DNA of 64,000 nt from Brucella haematophila (GTDB lineage: Bacteria > Pseudomonadota > Alphaproteobacteria > Rhizobiales > Rhizobiaceae), in contig NZ_VCPE01000012.1 in NCBI RefSeq assembly GCF_005938105.1, positions 1-64,000 on the forward strand. Reading direction: 5' to 3'. Below, piece by piece: positions 16,452-25,702 of this stretch (within the stretch, counting starts at the first letter, position 1; the number at the start of each line of letters is the position of its first letter). Below the pieces are notes generated by a model that worked only from the letters and a program-made list of their open reading frames with translations, did not search any database and was not told the origin of the DNA. Both the position numbers and the translations under genes were made by a program.

Positions 16452-17150
16452 ATGTTATTCCAAACGCCCCTCGTCTCCGGCAGGCTTGAACGCCGCTATA
16501 AAAGATTTCTCGCAGACGTAACGCTTGATGATGGCCGCTTCATTACGGCCGCAGTACCCAATACCGGCTCGATGATGGGCCTCACGACGCCCGGCTCACG
16601 CGCATGGCTGAGCGTTTCCGATGCGCCCCACCGCAAATATGCCCACACATTGCAGATCGTCGAGGCTGACGGCACGCTGGTCGGCGTCAATACCGGCCTG
16701 CCGAACAAGATTGCCGAGGAAGCAATTGTGTCCGGTCTCATTCCGAGCCTCAGCGGCTATGCCAATCTCAAGCGCGAACAGAAATATGGACAGAATTCCC
16801 GCGTCGACATTCTGCTCGATGAAGGCGCCCTGCCCCGCGCCTATGTGGAAGTGAAAAATGTGCACTTTATCCGCACCCCCGGTCTGGCAGAATTTCCCGA
16901 TACGGTGACGGCACGCGGGACAAAACATCTCAATGAGCTGACCGACAGTGTTGCCGCTGGTCATCGTGGTGTGATGTTGTTTATTATCCAGCGAAGTGAT
17001 TGCAGCAAATTCAGCATTTCCGGCGATCTTGACCCTGTCTATGTACGCGCTTTTGAGCGCGCCATTGCATCCGGGGTTGAGGCATGGGCCGTTCGATGCC
17101 ACATAACGGATAAAAGCATTGTCGCCACCGAGCTGGTGCCAATTGAATAG
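16452..17150 (+). CDS. sfsA: Sugar fermentation stimulation protein A
   Basis: A 232-residue DNA-binding/nuclease-fold protein of the SfsA family, named for its effect on maltose genes in E. coli; its molecular role remains unclear. Characteristic segments are RYKRFLADV near the N-terminus, [12 protein letters not shown], a nuclease-like VEVKNV after the acidic RVDILL, and [14 protein letters not shown]. It is 18 bases upstream of map and 90 bases upstream of the sfsA-map-radC string's third gene spacing pattern, so the three are probably cotranscribed. Confidence 0.9.
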   Translation: MLFQTPLVSGRLERRYKRFLADVTLDDGRFITAAVPNTGSMMGLTTPGSRAWLSVSDAPHRKYAHTLQIVEADGTLVGVNTGLPNKIAEEAIVSGLIPSLSGYANLKREQKYGQNSRVDILLDEGALPRAYVEVKNVHFIRTPGLAEFPDTVTARGTKHLNELTDSVAAGHRGVMLFIIQRSDCSKFSISGDLDPVYVRAFERAIASGVEAWAVRCHITDKSIVATELVPIE

Positions 17151-17168
17151 ACAAAGACGGATCGAGTG

Positions 17169-17996
17169 ATGGTTACTTATATCGAAGCGACAAGCGCCCC
17201 CATGAAATATACCGGCCAGATCAGGCTCTATGGCCCGGATGCCTTCGAGGCGATGCGCAAGGTCTGCAATCTGACCGCACGCTGCCTGGACGCGCTGAAC
17301 GACATTGTGAAGCCCGGCGTCACCACAAACGAGATCGACCGCTTCGTCTTCGAATTCGGCATGGATCATGGCGCCTTTCCGGCAACGCTCAACTATCGCG
17401 GTTATACCAAGTCGACCTGCACGTCGATCAACCACGTTGTCTGCCACGGCATTCCAAACGACAAGCCGTTGCGCGAAGGTGACATCGTCAATATCGACGT
17501 GACCTATCTGCTCGACGGCTGGCACGGCGATTCCAGCCGCATGTATGCGGTGGGCGAAATCAAGCGCGCAGCCGAACGTCTGCTCGAAGTGACCTATGAA
17601 AGCCTGCTGCGCGGTATTGCCGTCGTCAAGCCGGGCGTGAAGACGGGCGCCATTGGCGCAGCGATCCAGACCTTTGCCGAAGGTGAGCGCTGCTCCGTGG
17701 TTCGCGATTTCTGCGGCCATGGCGTCGGCCAGCTTTTCCACGACGCGCCGAATATTCTCCATTACGGCACACCCAACGAAGGCGTGGAAATCAAGGAAGG
17801 CATGATTTTCACGATCGAGCCGATGATCAATCTCGGCAAGCCGCATGTGAAGGTGCTGGCCGATGGCTGGACCGCCGTGACGCGTGATCGCTCCTTGACT
17901 GCGCAGTATGAACATACGGTCGGCGTGACCAAGGACGGCTGTGAAATATTCACATTGTCTCCGGCCAATGTGTTTGGCCCGGCATCGATGCGGTAA
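17169..17996 (+). CDS. map: Methionine aminopeptidase, type I
   Basis: Removes the initiator methionine from nascent proteins. The 275-residue enzyme has the five metal ligands in order: two Asp in IVNIDVTYLLDGWHGDSSR, His in GHGVGQLFHD, Glu in FTIEPM and Glu in YEHTVGV. The conserved His of HGIPND is also present. The length is typical of type I with a short N-terminal extension. ATG at 17169 is used; the GTG one codon earlier is possible. It lies 18 bases after sfsA. Confidence 0.95.
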   Translation: MVTYIEATSAPMKYTGQIRLYGPDAFEAMRKVCNLTARCLDALNDIVKPGVTTNEIDRFVFEFGMDHGAFPATLNYRGYTKSTCTSINHVVCHGIPNDKPLREGDIVNIDVTYLLDGWHGDSSRMYAVGEIKRAAERLLEVTYESLLRGIAVVKPGVKTGAIGAAIQTFAEGERCSVVRDFCGHGVGQLFHDAPNILHYGTPNEGVEIKEGMIFTIEPMINLGKPHVKVLADGWTAVTRDRSLTAQYEHTVGVTKDGCEIFTLSPANVFGPASMR

Positions 17997-18041
17997 AACC
18001 CAAAATATAGTCTCATCTGTTTTTGCGGGGGTTTAAACAGA

Positions 18042-18794
18042 ATGACAAAGAAGAAAGACAAGCCGGGGAGCTATGACATCCCCGGTTTCAGCGACACACT
18101 TCAGCTGTCGCCGAAAGTCGCGAAGCAGCCACATCATGTCGGCCACCGGGATCGTCTGAAGCAACGCTTCCAGACTGCGCCCGATGCGCTGGCCGATTAT
18201 GAGTTGCTTGAACTGCTGCTCTTTCGCGTGATCCCGCGTGCGGATACCAAACCCGTGGCAAAAGCGCTGCTGGCCCGCTTCGGCACGCTTGCCGAAGTGC
18301 TGGGTGCCTCCGAATTACTGATCGCCGAAGTGCCCGGCGCGGGTCCCTCTGTGGCGCGTGACCTCAAGATCATCGAAGCTGTTCACAAACGCAGTGCGCG
18401 CAGCAAGGTCATGAAACGCGAGGTTTTCAGCATCTGGGAAAAGGTGATGGATTATTGCATGGCGGCCATGGCCCATGAGACGCGCGAGCAGTTCCGCATT
18501 CTGTTTCTGGACAGGAAAAACCGACTCATTGCCGACGAGGTCCAGCAAAAAGGCACGGTCGACCATACGCCGGTCTATGTAAGAGAGGTGTTTCACCGCG
18601 CGATGGAGCTTGCCGCGTCGGGAATCATTCTCGTGCACAATCACCCTTCAGGCGATCCGTCGCCATCTCGACCCGATATCGACATGACATACGCATTGAT
18701 CGCGGCCGCCAAGCCTTTGAAAATCATCGTGCATGACCACATCATCGTCGGCAAACAAAAATGCATCAGCTTCCGCAGACTGAACCTGATGTAA
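18042..18794 (+). CDS. radC: RadC family JAB-domain protein
   Basis: A 250-residue RadC/YeeS-type protein. It has an N-terminal helix-hairpin-helix-like region ([27 protein letters not shown], then [13 protein letters not shown]) and a C-terminal JAB domain whose metal motif is [14 protein letters not shown] (199-212). Despite the old DNA-repair name, its role is unproven; the metal motif predicts a peptidase or nuclease activity. It starts 45 bases after map and likely shares its transcript. Confidence 0.93.
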   Translation: MTKKKDKPGSYDIPGFSDTLQLSPKVAKQPHHVGHRDRLKQRFQTAPDALADYELLELLLFRVIPRADTKPVAKALLARFGTLAEVLGASELLIAEVPGAGPSVARDLKIIEAVHKRSARSKVMKREVFSIWEKVMDYCMAAMAHETREQFRILFLDRKNRLIADEVQQKGTVDHTPVYVREVFHRAMELAASGIILVHNHPSGDPSPSRPDIDMTYALIAAAKPLKIIVHDHIIVGKQKCISFRRLNLM

Positions 18795-19024
18795 CGCTCG
18801 CCTGAAACGGGCCAGCCGCAGATCGTTACCACTTGTTAAGCATAGCGCGAAGAATGGCTGTGCGACGGGTGGAATTCGCTCGAATTTTCTTAAATTTAGT
18901 CACAATCACCCAACAGAAGACCACCGTCACACGGGAACCAACCGAAGGCGGCAGTCACCGTCTTTTGTCGAACAGATCTTGCATATTTTCCATCAGCGTT
19001 CCGGATGGAAAAACGGAGTACAAA

Positions 19025-19663
19025 ATGTTGAAGCGTACCTTTACCGCAGTGGCGCTCAGCGCCGGCATCTTCGCCATCGCAGCCCCGGCATTCGCTGCCG
19101 ATATGATGGGCTCGAACGACTATTCCTACAACGAACCGGTTGCCGCAGGCCCGCACGACTGGTCCGGCAATTATGTCGGCGCACAGGTCGGCGCATCTTC
19201 GTCGAAGATCCCAGGCCCGTTCACGAACCGCGCTGGCGTGCTCGGTGGCGTTGTAGCCGGTAAAAACATCCAGAGCGGCAATTTTGTTGTTGGCGGTGAA
19301 GTCGAAGCCAACTTCGCAGAAGCCGAGCACCGTATCGGTCATGGCGGCAGCCTCCAGCAGTCCTGGAATACCAATGCCAAGATCAAGGCCGGTTACGCCT
19401 TCGACAAGACGCTTGTTTACGGCACAGCCGGTTACGGCGTGACCCGCTTCAAGGCAAAGGACAACACCACGTCTGGCCCGGGTTGGGAAGGCGGCGCGCT
19501 GGTTGGCGCTGGTGTTGAACAGGCCCTGACCGGCCCGCTGTCCGTAAAGGCTGAATATGACTTCCAGCGCTTTGGCGATGTGAAGTCTGAAGTCAATGGC
19601 GTTTCGCAGCGCAATAACCTCAAGAACCACGCAATCAAGGCCGGCCTGAACTATCGCTTCTAA
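19025..19663 (+). CDS. Omp25/Omp31-family outer-membrane porin
   Basis: A 212-residue outer-membrane beta-barrel protein. A cleavable signal peptide (LKRTFTAVALSAGIFAIAAPAFA) ends at residue 24. The mature part has the family's DWSGNYVGAQVG opening, alternating strand patterns (GNFVVGGEVEANF, TLVYGTAGYGVTRF, LSVKAEYDFQRFGD) and the terminal aromatic in LNYRF recognised by the BAM machinery. It belongs with Brucella Omp25/31 proteins; which paralogue cannot be told from sequence alone. The start is MLKRTF, since the 64 residues in frame upstream are not family-like. A terminator follows. Confidence 0.9.
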   Translation: MLKRTFTAVALSAGIFAIAAPAFAADMMGSNDYSYNEPVAAGPHDWSGNYVGAQVGASSSKIPGPFTNRAGVLGGVVAGKNIQSGNFVVGGEVEANFAEAEHRIGHGGSLQQSWNTNAKIKAGYAFDKTLVYGTAGYGVTRFKAKDNTTSGPGWEGGALVGAGVEQALTGPLSVKAEYDFQRFGDVKSEVNGVSQRNNLKNHAIKAGLNYRF

Positions 19664-19713
19664 GCGTGGCAGGTCTTATACCGTTTTTGCATAAGGCAAT
19701 TCCATTTTTGCAC

Positions 19714-19748
19714 AAGGGCTGCGGTTCAACCGTAGCCCTTTCTTTTTG
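19714..19748 (+). terminator. Terminator after the porin gene
   Basis: AAGGGCTGCGG/CCGTAGCCCTT stem with a TTCAA loop and a T-rich tail TTTCTTTTTG, about 50 bases past the porin stop. Confidence 0.8.
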
Positions 19749-19794
19749 CACCAGTTTCTTTGCTTTCAGATAGGTTTGAGCGCACCCTCATCTC

Positions 19795-19823
19795 TTGACT
19801 CCCACTACGTCTCCTATCTTATA
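19795..19823 (+). promoter_or_regulatory. Sigma-70-type promoter upstream of the dipeptidase-ABC operon
   Basis: TTGACT and CTTATA with exactly 17 bases between. Transcription would start near 19830, leaving a leader of about 130 bases before the dipeptidase gene. The rest of the 300-base gap (19664-19963) holds only the porin terminator and A/T-rich sequence. Confidence 0.5.
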
Positions 19824-19963
19824 GGGAAGTACGATTGGGGATTAGGCGCGTGGCATTTTTGTTTAAATTTTATGCAATAAGGCCGATACAAATTCTTCCC
19901 GTCGCGTAAGATTATTTAATAGGGTGCTAAAGTAATGCTTTATCACTCAGCCAGGAAGATAGC

Positions 19964-21019
19964 ATGCAGCGCGTTTTCGATGGGCATAATGATGTCCTTC
20001 TGAGGCTCTGGGAGAATTCCAGAAACGGCGACGATCCCATCCGGGAATTCATCGACGGAACGCAAACCGGCCATATCGATGCGCCGCGCTCCCGCAAAGG
20101 CGGTCTCGCCGGCGGTATTTGCGCCATTTATGTGCCATCCGGCCACCATATCGAGCTTGGCAAGCCGGATGCCAACGGCCACTACGACACGCCGCTTTCG
20201 CCGCCGCTTCAGCGCAGCCCTTCCCTCGACATCGCCGTGGAAATTGCAGCCATCGCGCTCCGCCTTGAAGAGGCTGGCGCGTGGAAGCTGTGCCGTAATG
20301 GCCGCGAGCTTGATGCGGCGCTGAACAGCGACACCTTTGCCGCCGTCCTTCATATGGAAGGCTGCGAGGCAATCGACGCCGATCTTGACGCGCTTGAGCT
20401 TTTCTACGCCGTTGGCTTGCGTTCTCTCGGCCCTGTGTGGAGCCGCAACAATATTTTCGGTCACGGCGTCCCCTTCTCATATCCGATGAGCCCCGATACC
20501 GGCCCGGGCCTGACGGAAGCGGGCAAGCGCCTTGTCAAGGCGTGCAACCGAAAGGGCATTCTGATCGATCTCGCGCATATCACCGAAAAGGGCTTCTGGG
20601 ACGTTGCGGGCCTCAGCGACCAGCCTCTGATCGCCAGCCACTCCAATGCCCATGCCCTAACGCCGGTTGCCCGCAACCTGACAGACAAGCAGATGGACGC
20701 CATTCGCGAAAGCAAGGGCCTCGCTGGTTTGAACTACGCGACCACGATGCTGCGCGCCGATGGCAAGGAAGATGCCAACACGCCGATGTCCGATATGGTG
20801 CGCCATATCGATTACATGGTCGAGCGCATGGGGATCGACTGCGTCGCACTCGGTTCCGATTATGACGGCGCGACCATCCCAGCAGAAATTTCCGATGCCG
20901 CCGGGACCCAGAACCTTGTCACGGCCTTGCGAGAGGCCGGATATAACGACGAGGAACTGGCAAAGCTTTGCCGGGACAACTGGATCAGGGTCCTGAAGCA
21001 GGCATGGCACGAAGCCTGA
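19964..21019 (+). CDS. Membrane-dipeptidase family (M19) dipeptidase
   Basis: A 351-residue zinc dipeptidase of the renal-dipeptidase family, here without a signal peptide and so cytosolic. Zinc ligands are seen as His8 and Asp10 in FDGHNDVLLRL, Glu in HMEGCEAID, His in the IASHSNAHAL segment and the GSDYDGATIP loop. M19 enzymes split dipeptides, including those with a C-terminal D-residue. It is the first gene of an operon with a dipeptide-type ABC importer, whose binding protein starts 57 bases on, so it probably cleaves what the importer brings in (inference). Confidence 0.92.
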   Translation: MQRVFDGHNDVLLRLWENSRNGDDPIREFIDGTQTGHIDAPRSRKGGLAGGICAIYVPSGHHIELGKPDANGHYDTPLSPPLQRSPSLDIAVEIAAIALRLEEAGAWKLCRNGRELDAALNSDTFAAVLHMEGCEAIDADLDALELFYAVGLRSLGPVWSRNNIFGHGVPFSYPMSPDTGPGLTEAGKRLVKACNRKGILIDLAHITEKGFWDVAGLSDQPLIASHSNAHALTPVARNLTDKQMDAIRESKGLAGLNYATTMLRADGKEDANTPMSDMVRHIDYMVERMGIDCVALGSDYDGATIPAEISDAAGTQNLVTALREAGYNDEELAKLCRDNWIRVLKQAWHEA

Positions 21020-21075
21020 AACACGAATACAATCTAACAAAATCCCAACAAAAATACAGAAAGGGAACAAACATC

Positions 21076-22707
21076 ATGATGCATTTCGGACGTTTTCGTA
21101 TTCTCGCTGCGGGCGCAGCGCTTGCCGCCGTGCTGGCCGCAAATCCGGCCTTGTCGGCAACGCCTGCCGACACGCTCGTTCAGGCATGGGCAATCGATGA
21201 CACCATCACGCTCGATCCGGCAGAATCCTTCGAACTCAGCCCGGCTGAATTCATCGGTAACTCTTATGACATGCTCGTTCGCCTCGACATCAATGACACG
21301 TCGAAAGTCGTGCCGGGCGTGGCTGAAAGCTGGACCGTTTCGGACGACGGCCTCACCTACACGTTCAAGCTGAAGAAGGACATAAAGTTCGCTTCGGGCA
21401 ACCCGATCACCTCGGCTGACGTCGCCTACTCGTTTGAGCGCGCTGTGCGCCTCGACAAGAGCCCGGCTTTCATTCTGACGCAGTTTGGCCTGACCAAGGA
21501 CAACGTCAACGAAAAAGCGAAAGCGGTAGACGACAACACTTTCGTCTTCACTGTCGACAAGCCATACGCACCGAGCTTCGTGCTGAACTGCCTGACCGCT
21601 ACGGTCGCTGCAGTGGTCGACAAGAAGCTTCTCGAAGAGCATGCCGTAAAGGTCACGCCAACCGACGATTACAAATACGAAACCGACTATGCCAACGCAT
21701 GGCTGAAAACCAAGTCGGCAGGCTCCGGCCCGTTCACGATCCGCGAATGGCGCGCCAATGAAGTCGTCATTCTGGAACGCAATGACAATTTCTACGGCGA
21801 AAAGGCCAAGCTGGCGCGCGTATTCTACCGTCACGTCAAGGAAAGCGCGACGCAGCGTCTGATGCTTGAATCCGGCGACGTCGACGTTGCGCGCAATCTG
21901 GAACCGGGCGACTACGAAGCCGTTCAGAAGAACGACAAGCTGACCACGGCCAGCGCGCCCAAGGGCACGGTCTATTACATCAGCCTTAACCAGAAGAACG
22001 CGAATCTGGCCAAGCCGGAAGTTCGTGAAGCGTTCAAGTATCTGGTCGATTACGACGCAATCGGCTCGACCCTCATCAAGGGCATCGGCGAAATCCGTCA
22101 GACCTATCAGGCCAAGGGCGTTCTTGGTTCTCTTGATGCAGCGCCGTACAAGCTCGACGTTGCGAAGGCGAAGGAACTCCTCGCCAAGGCAGGCCTGAAG
22201 GACGGCCTCTCGGTCACATTCGACGTCCGTAATGGCCAGCCAGTCACCGGCATTGCCGAATCGTTCCAGCAGACTGCTGCACAGGCCGGTGTGAAGATCG
22301 AGATCATCCCTGGCGACGGCAAGCAGACACTGACCAAATATCGTGCGCGTAACCACGACATGTATATCGGCCAGTGGGGCATGGACTATTGGGATCCGAA
22401 TTCGAACGCGGAAGCCTTCACCAGCAATCCGGATAACAAGGACGATGCGTCCACCAAGACGCTTGCTTGGCGCAACGCCTGGGACATTCCTGAACTAACC
22501 AAGCAGACGCAGGCTGCCCTGCTCGAGCGCGACAACGACAAGCGCGCTGAACAGTACAAGAAGCTTCAACAGGAAGCGCTCGACCAGAGCCCCTTCGTCA
22601 TGCTGTTCCAGCAGGTTGAAGTTGCCGGTATCGGCGGAAATGTAAAGGGCTACAAGCTCGGCCCGACATTCGACTCCAACTTTCTGGCAAATGTCAGCAA
22701 AGAATAG
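21076..22707 (+). CDS. ABC transporter substrate-binding protein, peptide family
   Basis: A 543-residue periplasmic solute-binding protein of family 5 (DppA/OppA type). A signal peptide with hydrophobic core ILAAGAALAAVLAANPALSA ends near residue 27. The family signature is in DDGLTYTFKLKKDIKFASG with SADVAYSFERA. C-terminal lobe landmarks are YISLNQKNANLAKPEVREAF and YIGQWGMDYWDPNSN. The ligand is probably a dipeptide or similar small peptide, inferred from the dipeptidase next door. ATG at 21076 follows AAAGGGA; an adjacent ATG at 21079 is equally possible. A hairpin follows the gene. Confidence 0.93.
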   Translation: MMHFGRFRILAAGAALAAVLAANPALSATPADTLVQAWAIDDTITLDPAESFELSPAEFIGNSYDMLVRLDINDTSKVVPGVAESWTVSDDGLTYTFKLKKDIKFASGNPITSADVAYSFERAVRLDKSPAFILTQFGLTKDNVNEKAKAVDDNTFVFTVDKPYAPSFVLNCLTATVAAVVDKKLLEEHAVKVTPTDDYKYETDYANAWLKTKSAGSGPFTIREWRANEVVILERNDNFYGEKAKLARVFYRHVKESATQRLMLESGDVDVARNLEPGDYEAVQKNDKLTTASAPKGTVYYISLNQKNANLAKPEVREAFKYLVDYDAIGSTLIKGIGEIRQTYQAKGVLGSLDAAPYKLDVAKAKELLAKAGLKDGLSVTFDVRNGQPVTGIAESFQQTAAQAGVKIEIIPGDGKQTLTKYRARNHDMYIGQWGMDYWDPNSNAEAFTSNPDNKDDASTKTLAWRNAWDIPELTKQTQAALLERDNDKRAEQYKKLQQEALDQSPFVMLFQQVEVAGIGGNVKGYKLGPTFDSNFLANVSKE

Positions 22708-22760
22708 TCGGCCGCGCCTTGGCGCATGAATGTGCCTAAGCGGTTTTTAAACAAAGAGAT

Positions 22761-22796
22761 GGAGCGGTTTTCTGAATCAAGAAGGAAAGCCGCTCC
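22761..22796 (+). other. Intercistronic hairpin in the ABC operon
   Basis: GGAGCGG/CCGCTCC stem extended by partly paired TTTTCT/AGGAAA, in the 168-base gap between binding-protein and permease genes. Such stems commonly protect the upstream mRNA and give the binding protein higher expression; that role is inferred here. Confidence 0.55.
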
Positions 22797-22875
22797 AGAG
22801 CTTTTCAAGCAAAGATGACTGAGACTTCAGACCGAAACTGTTCTGAACGCCTCATTATCGGAAGCGGTCAAAACA

Positions 22876-23943
22876 TTGAGTAACACCGGAACTACCAAAA
22901 AGGTAAGGCGAGCGCCGCGGCGTTCAACGGCCCTTGCCGCGTCGATAGCCAGTTTTCTGGTTATTGTCGTCACAACCTATCTGGGCCTTCTGGCCGTAAC
23001 ATTCTTTATCGGCCGTGTCGTGCCGATTGACCCCGTGCTGGCCATCGTCGGTGACCGCGCTCCCGCGCATGTCGTCGCCCGCGTGCGCGAAGAGATGGGT
23101 TTCAATCTGCCTTATTACCAGCAGTTCTATCTTTACGTGAAAGGCGTGCTGCACGGCGATTTCGGCACTTCGGTGCTCACAACCAATCCAGTCATGACCG
23201 ACATTCGCCGCGTCTTTCCGGCCACCATGGAACTGGCAACCATCGGCACGATCATCGGGGCTCTGTTCGGCATTCCGCTCGGCGTCCTCGCCGCCGTTAA
23301 ACGTGGCAGCATCATCGACCAGATCGTACGCGTGGTCGGCCTTGTCGGCTATTCCGTTCCAATCTTCTGGCTGGGTATGTTGGCGCTGTTGGTCTTCTAC
23401 GCCCGTCTCGGGTGGACTTCTGGTCCCGGACGCATTGACATCACCTTCGAATACACATTCACGCCGATCACAGGATTCTACCTGATTGACGCGATCCTCC
23501 AGCGCGACTGGCCTGCGCTCAAGGATATTGTTTCCCACCTTATCCTGCCATCGGCTCTGCTGGGCTATTTTTCCCTGGCCTATATCAGCCGCATGACGCG
23601 TTCTTTCATGCTCAACGAGCTTGATCAGGAATATATCGTCGCGGCGCGCGCCAAGGGCATTTCGGAAACACGCATCATCTGGGGTCACGCGCTGCGCAAT
23701 GCTGCCGTGCCGCTTGTGACCGTGATTGCGCTTTCCTATGCCGGACTTCTGGAAGGTTCAGTTCTGACGGAAACCATCTTCTCATGGCCGGGTCTCGGAC
23801 TCTACATCACCAACTCACTACAAAACGCTGATATGAACGCCGTCCTCGGTGGCACCATCGTTATCGGGTCGGTCTTTATCGCGCTCAACCTCGTGTCCGA
23901 TCTTCTCTATCGGCTTCTCGATCCAAGGACGCGCGCACGATGA
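22876..23943 (+). CDS. ABC transporter permease, DppB type
   Basis: A 355-residue inner-membrane permease with six predicted spans: a first helix at about 20-45 (ASIASFLVIVVTTYLGLLAVTF in part), a long periplasmic loop, then five more. The inner-membrane coupling motif is in the EYIVAARAKGISETRIIWGHALRNA segment (EAA-type), and the last helix ends before LLYRLLDPRTRAR. It pairs with the DppC-type permease, with which it overlaps by four bases. The start codon is TTG with GAAGCGG upstream; no ATG is available near the N-terminus. Confidence 0.92.
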   Translation: MSNTGTTKKVRRAPRRSTALAASIASFLVIVVTTYLGLLAVTFFIGRVVPIDPVLAIVGDRAPAHVVARVREEMGFNLPYYQQFYLYVKGVLHGDFGTSVLTTNPVMTDIRRVFPATMELATIGTIIGALFGIPLGVLAAVKRGSIIDQIVRVVGLVGYSVPIFWLGMLALLVFYARLGWTSGPGRIDITFEYTFTPITGFYLIDAILQRDWPALKDIVSHLILPSALLGYFSLAYISRMTRSFMLNELDQEYIVAARAKGISETRIIWGHALRNAAVPLVTVIALSYAGLLEGSVLTETIFSWPGLGLYITNSLQNADMNAVLGGTIVIGSVFIALNLVSDLLYRLLDPRTRAR

Positions 23944-24872
23944 GCCAAATGACAGATACTTCCAACCTCTCATGGCGCGAATGGCTACTCACCGAGCGGC
24001 CGCAGTCGCGCACGCAGGCCCGCCTCGGTCGCGCCTATATGGTCTGGCGGCGGTTCACCGCCAACAAGCTGGCTGTTCTTGGCCTATTGATCATCATCGG
24101 ACTGCTCGTTGTTGCAGCTCTGGCCGATGTGCTGGCACCGCATTCGCCGGTTATCGGCGATCTGGCCAATGCACGCCTGCTGCCGCCCGGCACGCCCGGC
24201 TATCTGCTCGGCACCGACGATCAGGGCCGCGATATTCTCTCGCGCCTGATCTATGGCTCCCGGCTCACGCTCTATGTCGTGCTGCTGGTTGCCATCATCG
24301 CAGCCCCCATCGGCCTTCTGGTCGGTACCGTGGCCGGTTATGCCGGTGGTTGGGTCGATGCCGTTCTGATGCGCATCACCGACATCTTCCTCGCTTTCCC
24401 GAAGCTCATTCTGGCGCTCGCCTTCGTGGCAGCTCTCGGACCGGGCATCGAGAACGCCATCATCGCCATCGCGATCACCTCATGGCCACCTTATGCGCGT
24501 ATTGCACGTGCCGAAACGCTGACCGTTCGCAACTCCGACTACATCTCGGCAGTCCGCCTGATGGGCGCCTCGCCGATCCGTATCGTCGTGCGTCACATCA
24601 TGCCGCTTTGCACCTCGTCGCTGATCGTCCGTGTGACGCTCGACATGGCCGGCATCATTCTGACGGCAGCGGGCCTGGGCTTCCTCGGCCTCGGCGCACA
24701 GCCGCCATTGCCGGAATGGGGCGCGATGATCGCATCGGGTCGCCGTTTCATTCTCGACCAGTGGTGGGTTGCCGCCATGCCCGGTATTGCGATCCTGATC
24801 GTCAGCCTCGGCTTCAATCTTCTGGGCGATGGCCTGCGCGATGCGCTCGATCCGCGGGGTAACAACCAATGA
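23940..24872 (+). CDS. ABC transporter permease, DppC type
   Basis: A 310-residue inner-membrane permease. It has an N-terminal cytoplasmic segment, one helix (LAVLGLLIIIGLLVVAALADVLAP in part), the family's GTDDQGRDILSRLIYGSR periplasmic motif, and five further helices. The EAA coupling loop is seen at YISAVRLMGASPIRIVVRHI. It ends GDGLRDALDPR, as DppC proteins do. It overlaps the upstream permease and the downstream ATPase gene by four bases each (ATGA), indicating translational coupling. Confidence 0.93.
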   Translation: MSQMTDTSNLSWREWLLTERPQSRTQARLGRAYMVWRRFTANKLAVLGLLIIIGLLVVAALADVLAPHSPVIGDLANARLLPPGTPGYLLGTDDQGRDILSRLIYGSRLTLYVVLLVAIIAAPIGLLVGTVAGYAGGWVDAVLMRITDIFLAFPKLILALAFVAALGPGIENAIIAIAITSWPPYARIARAETLTVRNSDYISAVRLMGASPIRIVVRHIMPLCTSSLIVRVTLDMAGIILTAAGLGFLGLGAQPPLPEWGAMIASGRRFILDQWWVAAMPGIAILIVSLGFNLLGDGLRDALDPRGNNQ

Positions 24873-25702
24873 AGCCACTTCTGACAGTTGAAGACCTGCG
24901 CGTCACCTTCCCGACCCGCACTGGCGCGATTGAAGCGGTGCGCGGTGTCAGCTTTGAGCTGGGCCGCGAACGTCTCGGCATCGTCGGCGAATCCGGTTCG
25001 GGCAAGTCCCAGACCGGTCGCGCGATCATGGGACTAACGCCGCTCCACGCGCAGATCACGGCCAAGACGCTCAATTTCGACGGTATCGATCTTCTCGACA
25101 TTTCGGCCCGCGAACGTCGTGCTTTGCGTGGCGGTCGCATTGCCATGGTGTTGCAGGACCCGAAATATTCGCTCAATCCTGTGATGACCATCGGCAAGCA
25201 GATTGCCGAAACGCTAAAAGCGCATGGCAAATACAGCAGCGCGGAGATCCGCACTCGCTCGGCAGCCATGCTGGAAGCGGTGCAGATTCGCGATCCGGAA
25301 CGGGTGATGAAGCTCTATCCGCACGAGGTTTCGGGCGGCATGGGCCAGCGCGTGATGATCGCCATGATGCTGGTGGCGGAACCCGAACTGCTGATTGCCG
25401 ACGAACCAACCTCGGCGCTCGACGTGACGGTGCAGCTCGAAGTGCTCGGCATTCTTGACAAGCTGGTGGCCGAACGCGGCATGGGGCTGATCTTCGTCAG
25501 CCATGATCTGCGCCTCGTTTCGTCCTTCTGCGACCGCGTCATCGTGATGTATGCGGGCCGTATCGTCGAAGAAATCGCGGCCAAGGATCTCGCCAATGCG
25601 AAACATCCCTATACGCAAGGATTGCTGAACTGCATGCCGAAAATCGGAGCCGATCGCCATCCTCTGCCAACCTTGCAGCGTGAGGAGGCTTGGAAGGCAT
25701 GA
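24869..25702 (+). CDS. ABC transporter ATP-binding protein, DppD type
   Basis: A 277-residue ATPase of the peptide importer. Walker A is GESGSGKS (about 43-50), the Q loop is in VLQDPKYSLNP, the signature is SGGMGQR, Walker B is LLIADEPTSALD, and the switch His is in VSHDLR. At 277 residues it is shorter than E. coli DppD (about 330), with an abridged oligopeptide C-terminal domain (HPYTQGLLNCMPK). It overlaps its neighbours by four bases on both sides. Confidence 0.93.
   Translation: MKPLLTVEDLRVTFPTRTGAIEAVRGVSFELGRERLGIVGESGSGKSQTGRAIMGLTPLHAQITAKTLNFDGIDLLDISARERRALRGGRIAMVLQDPKYSLNPVMTIGKQIAETLKAHGKYSSAEIRTRSAAMLEAVQIRDPERVMKLYPHEVSGGMGQRVMIAMMLVAEPELLIADEPTSALDVTVQLEVLGILDKLVAERGMGLIFVSHDLRLVSSFCDRVIVMYAGRIVEEIAAKDLANAKHPYTQGLLNCMPKIGADRHPLPTLQREEAWKA

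Noticed and set aside
16596-17915. 439-codon minus-strand frame over sfsA and map
   Set aside because: It covers two recognised genes in antisense; composition is typical of a shadow frame and no domain is seen.
21034-22356. 440-codon minus-strand frame over the peptide-binding protein
   Set aside because: Antisense to a clear SBP family gene and without a recognisable domain.
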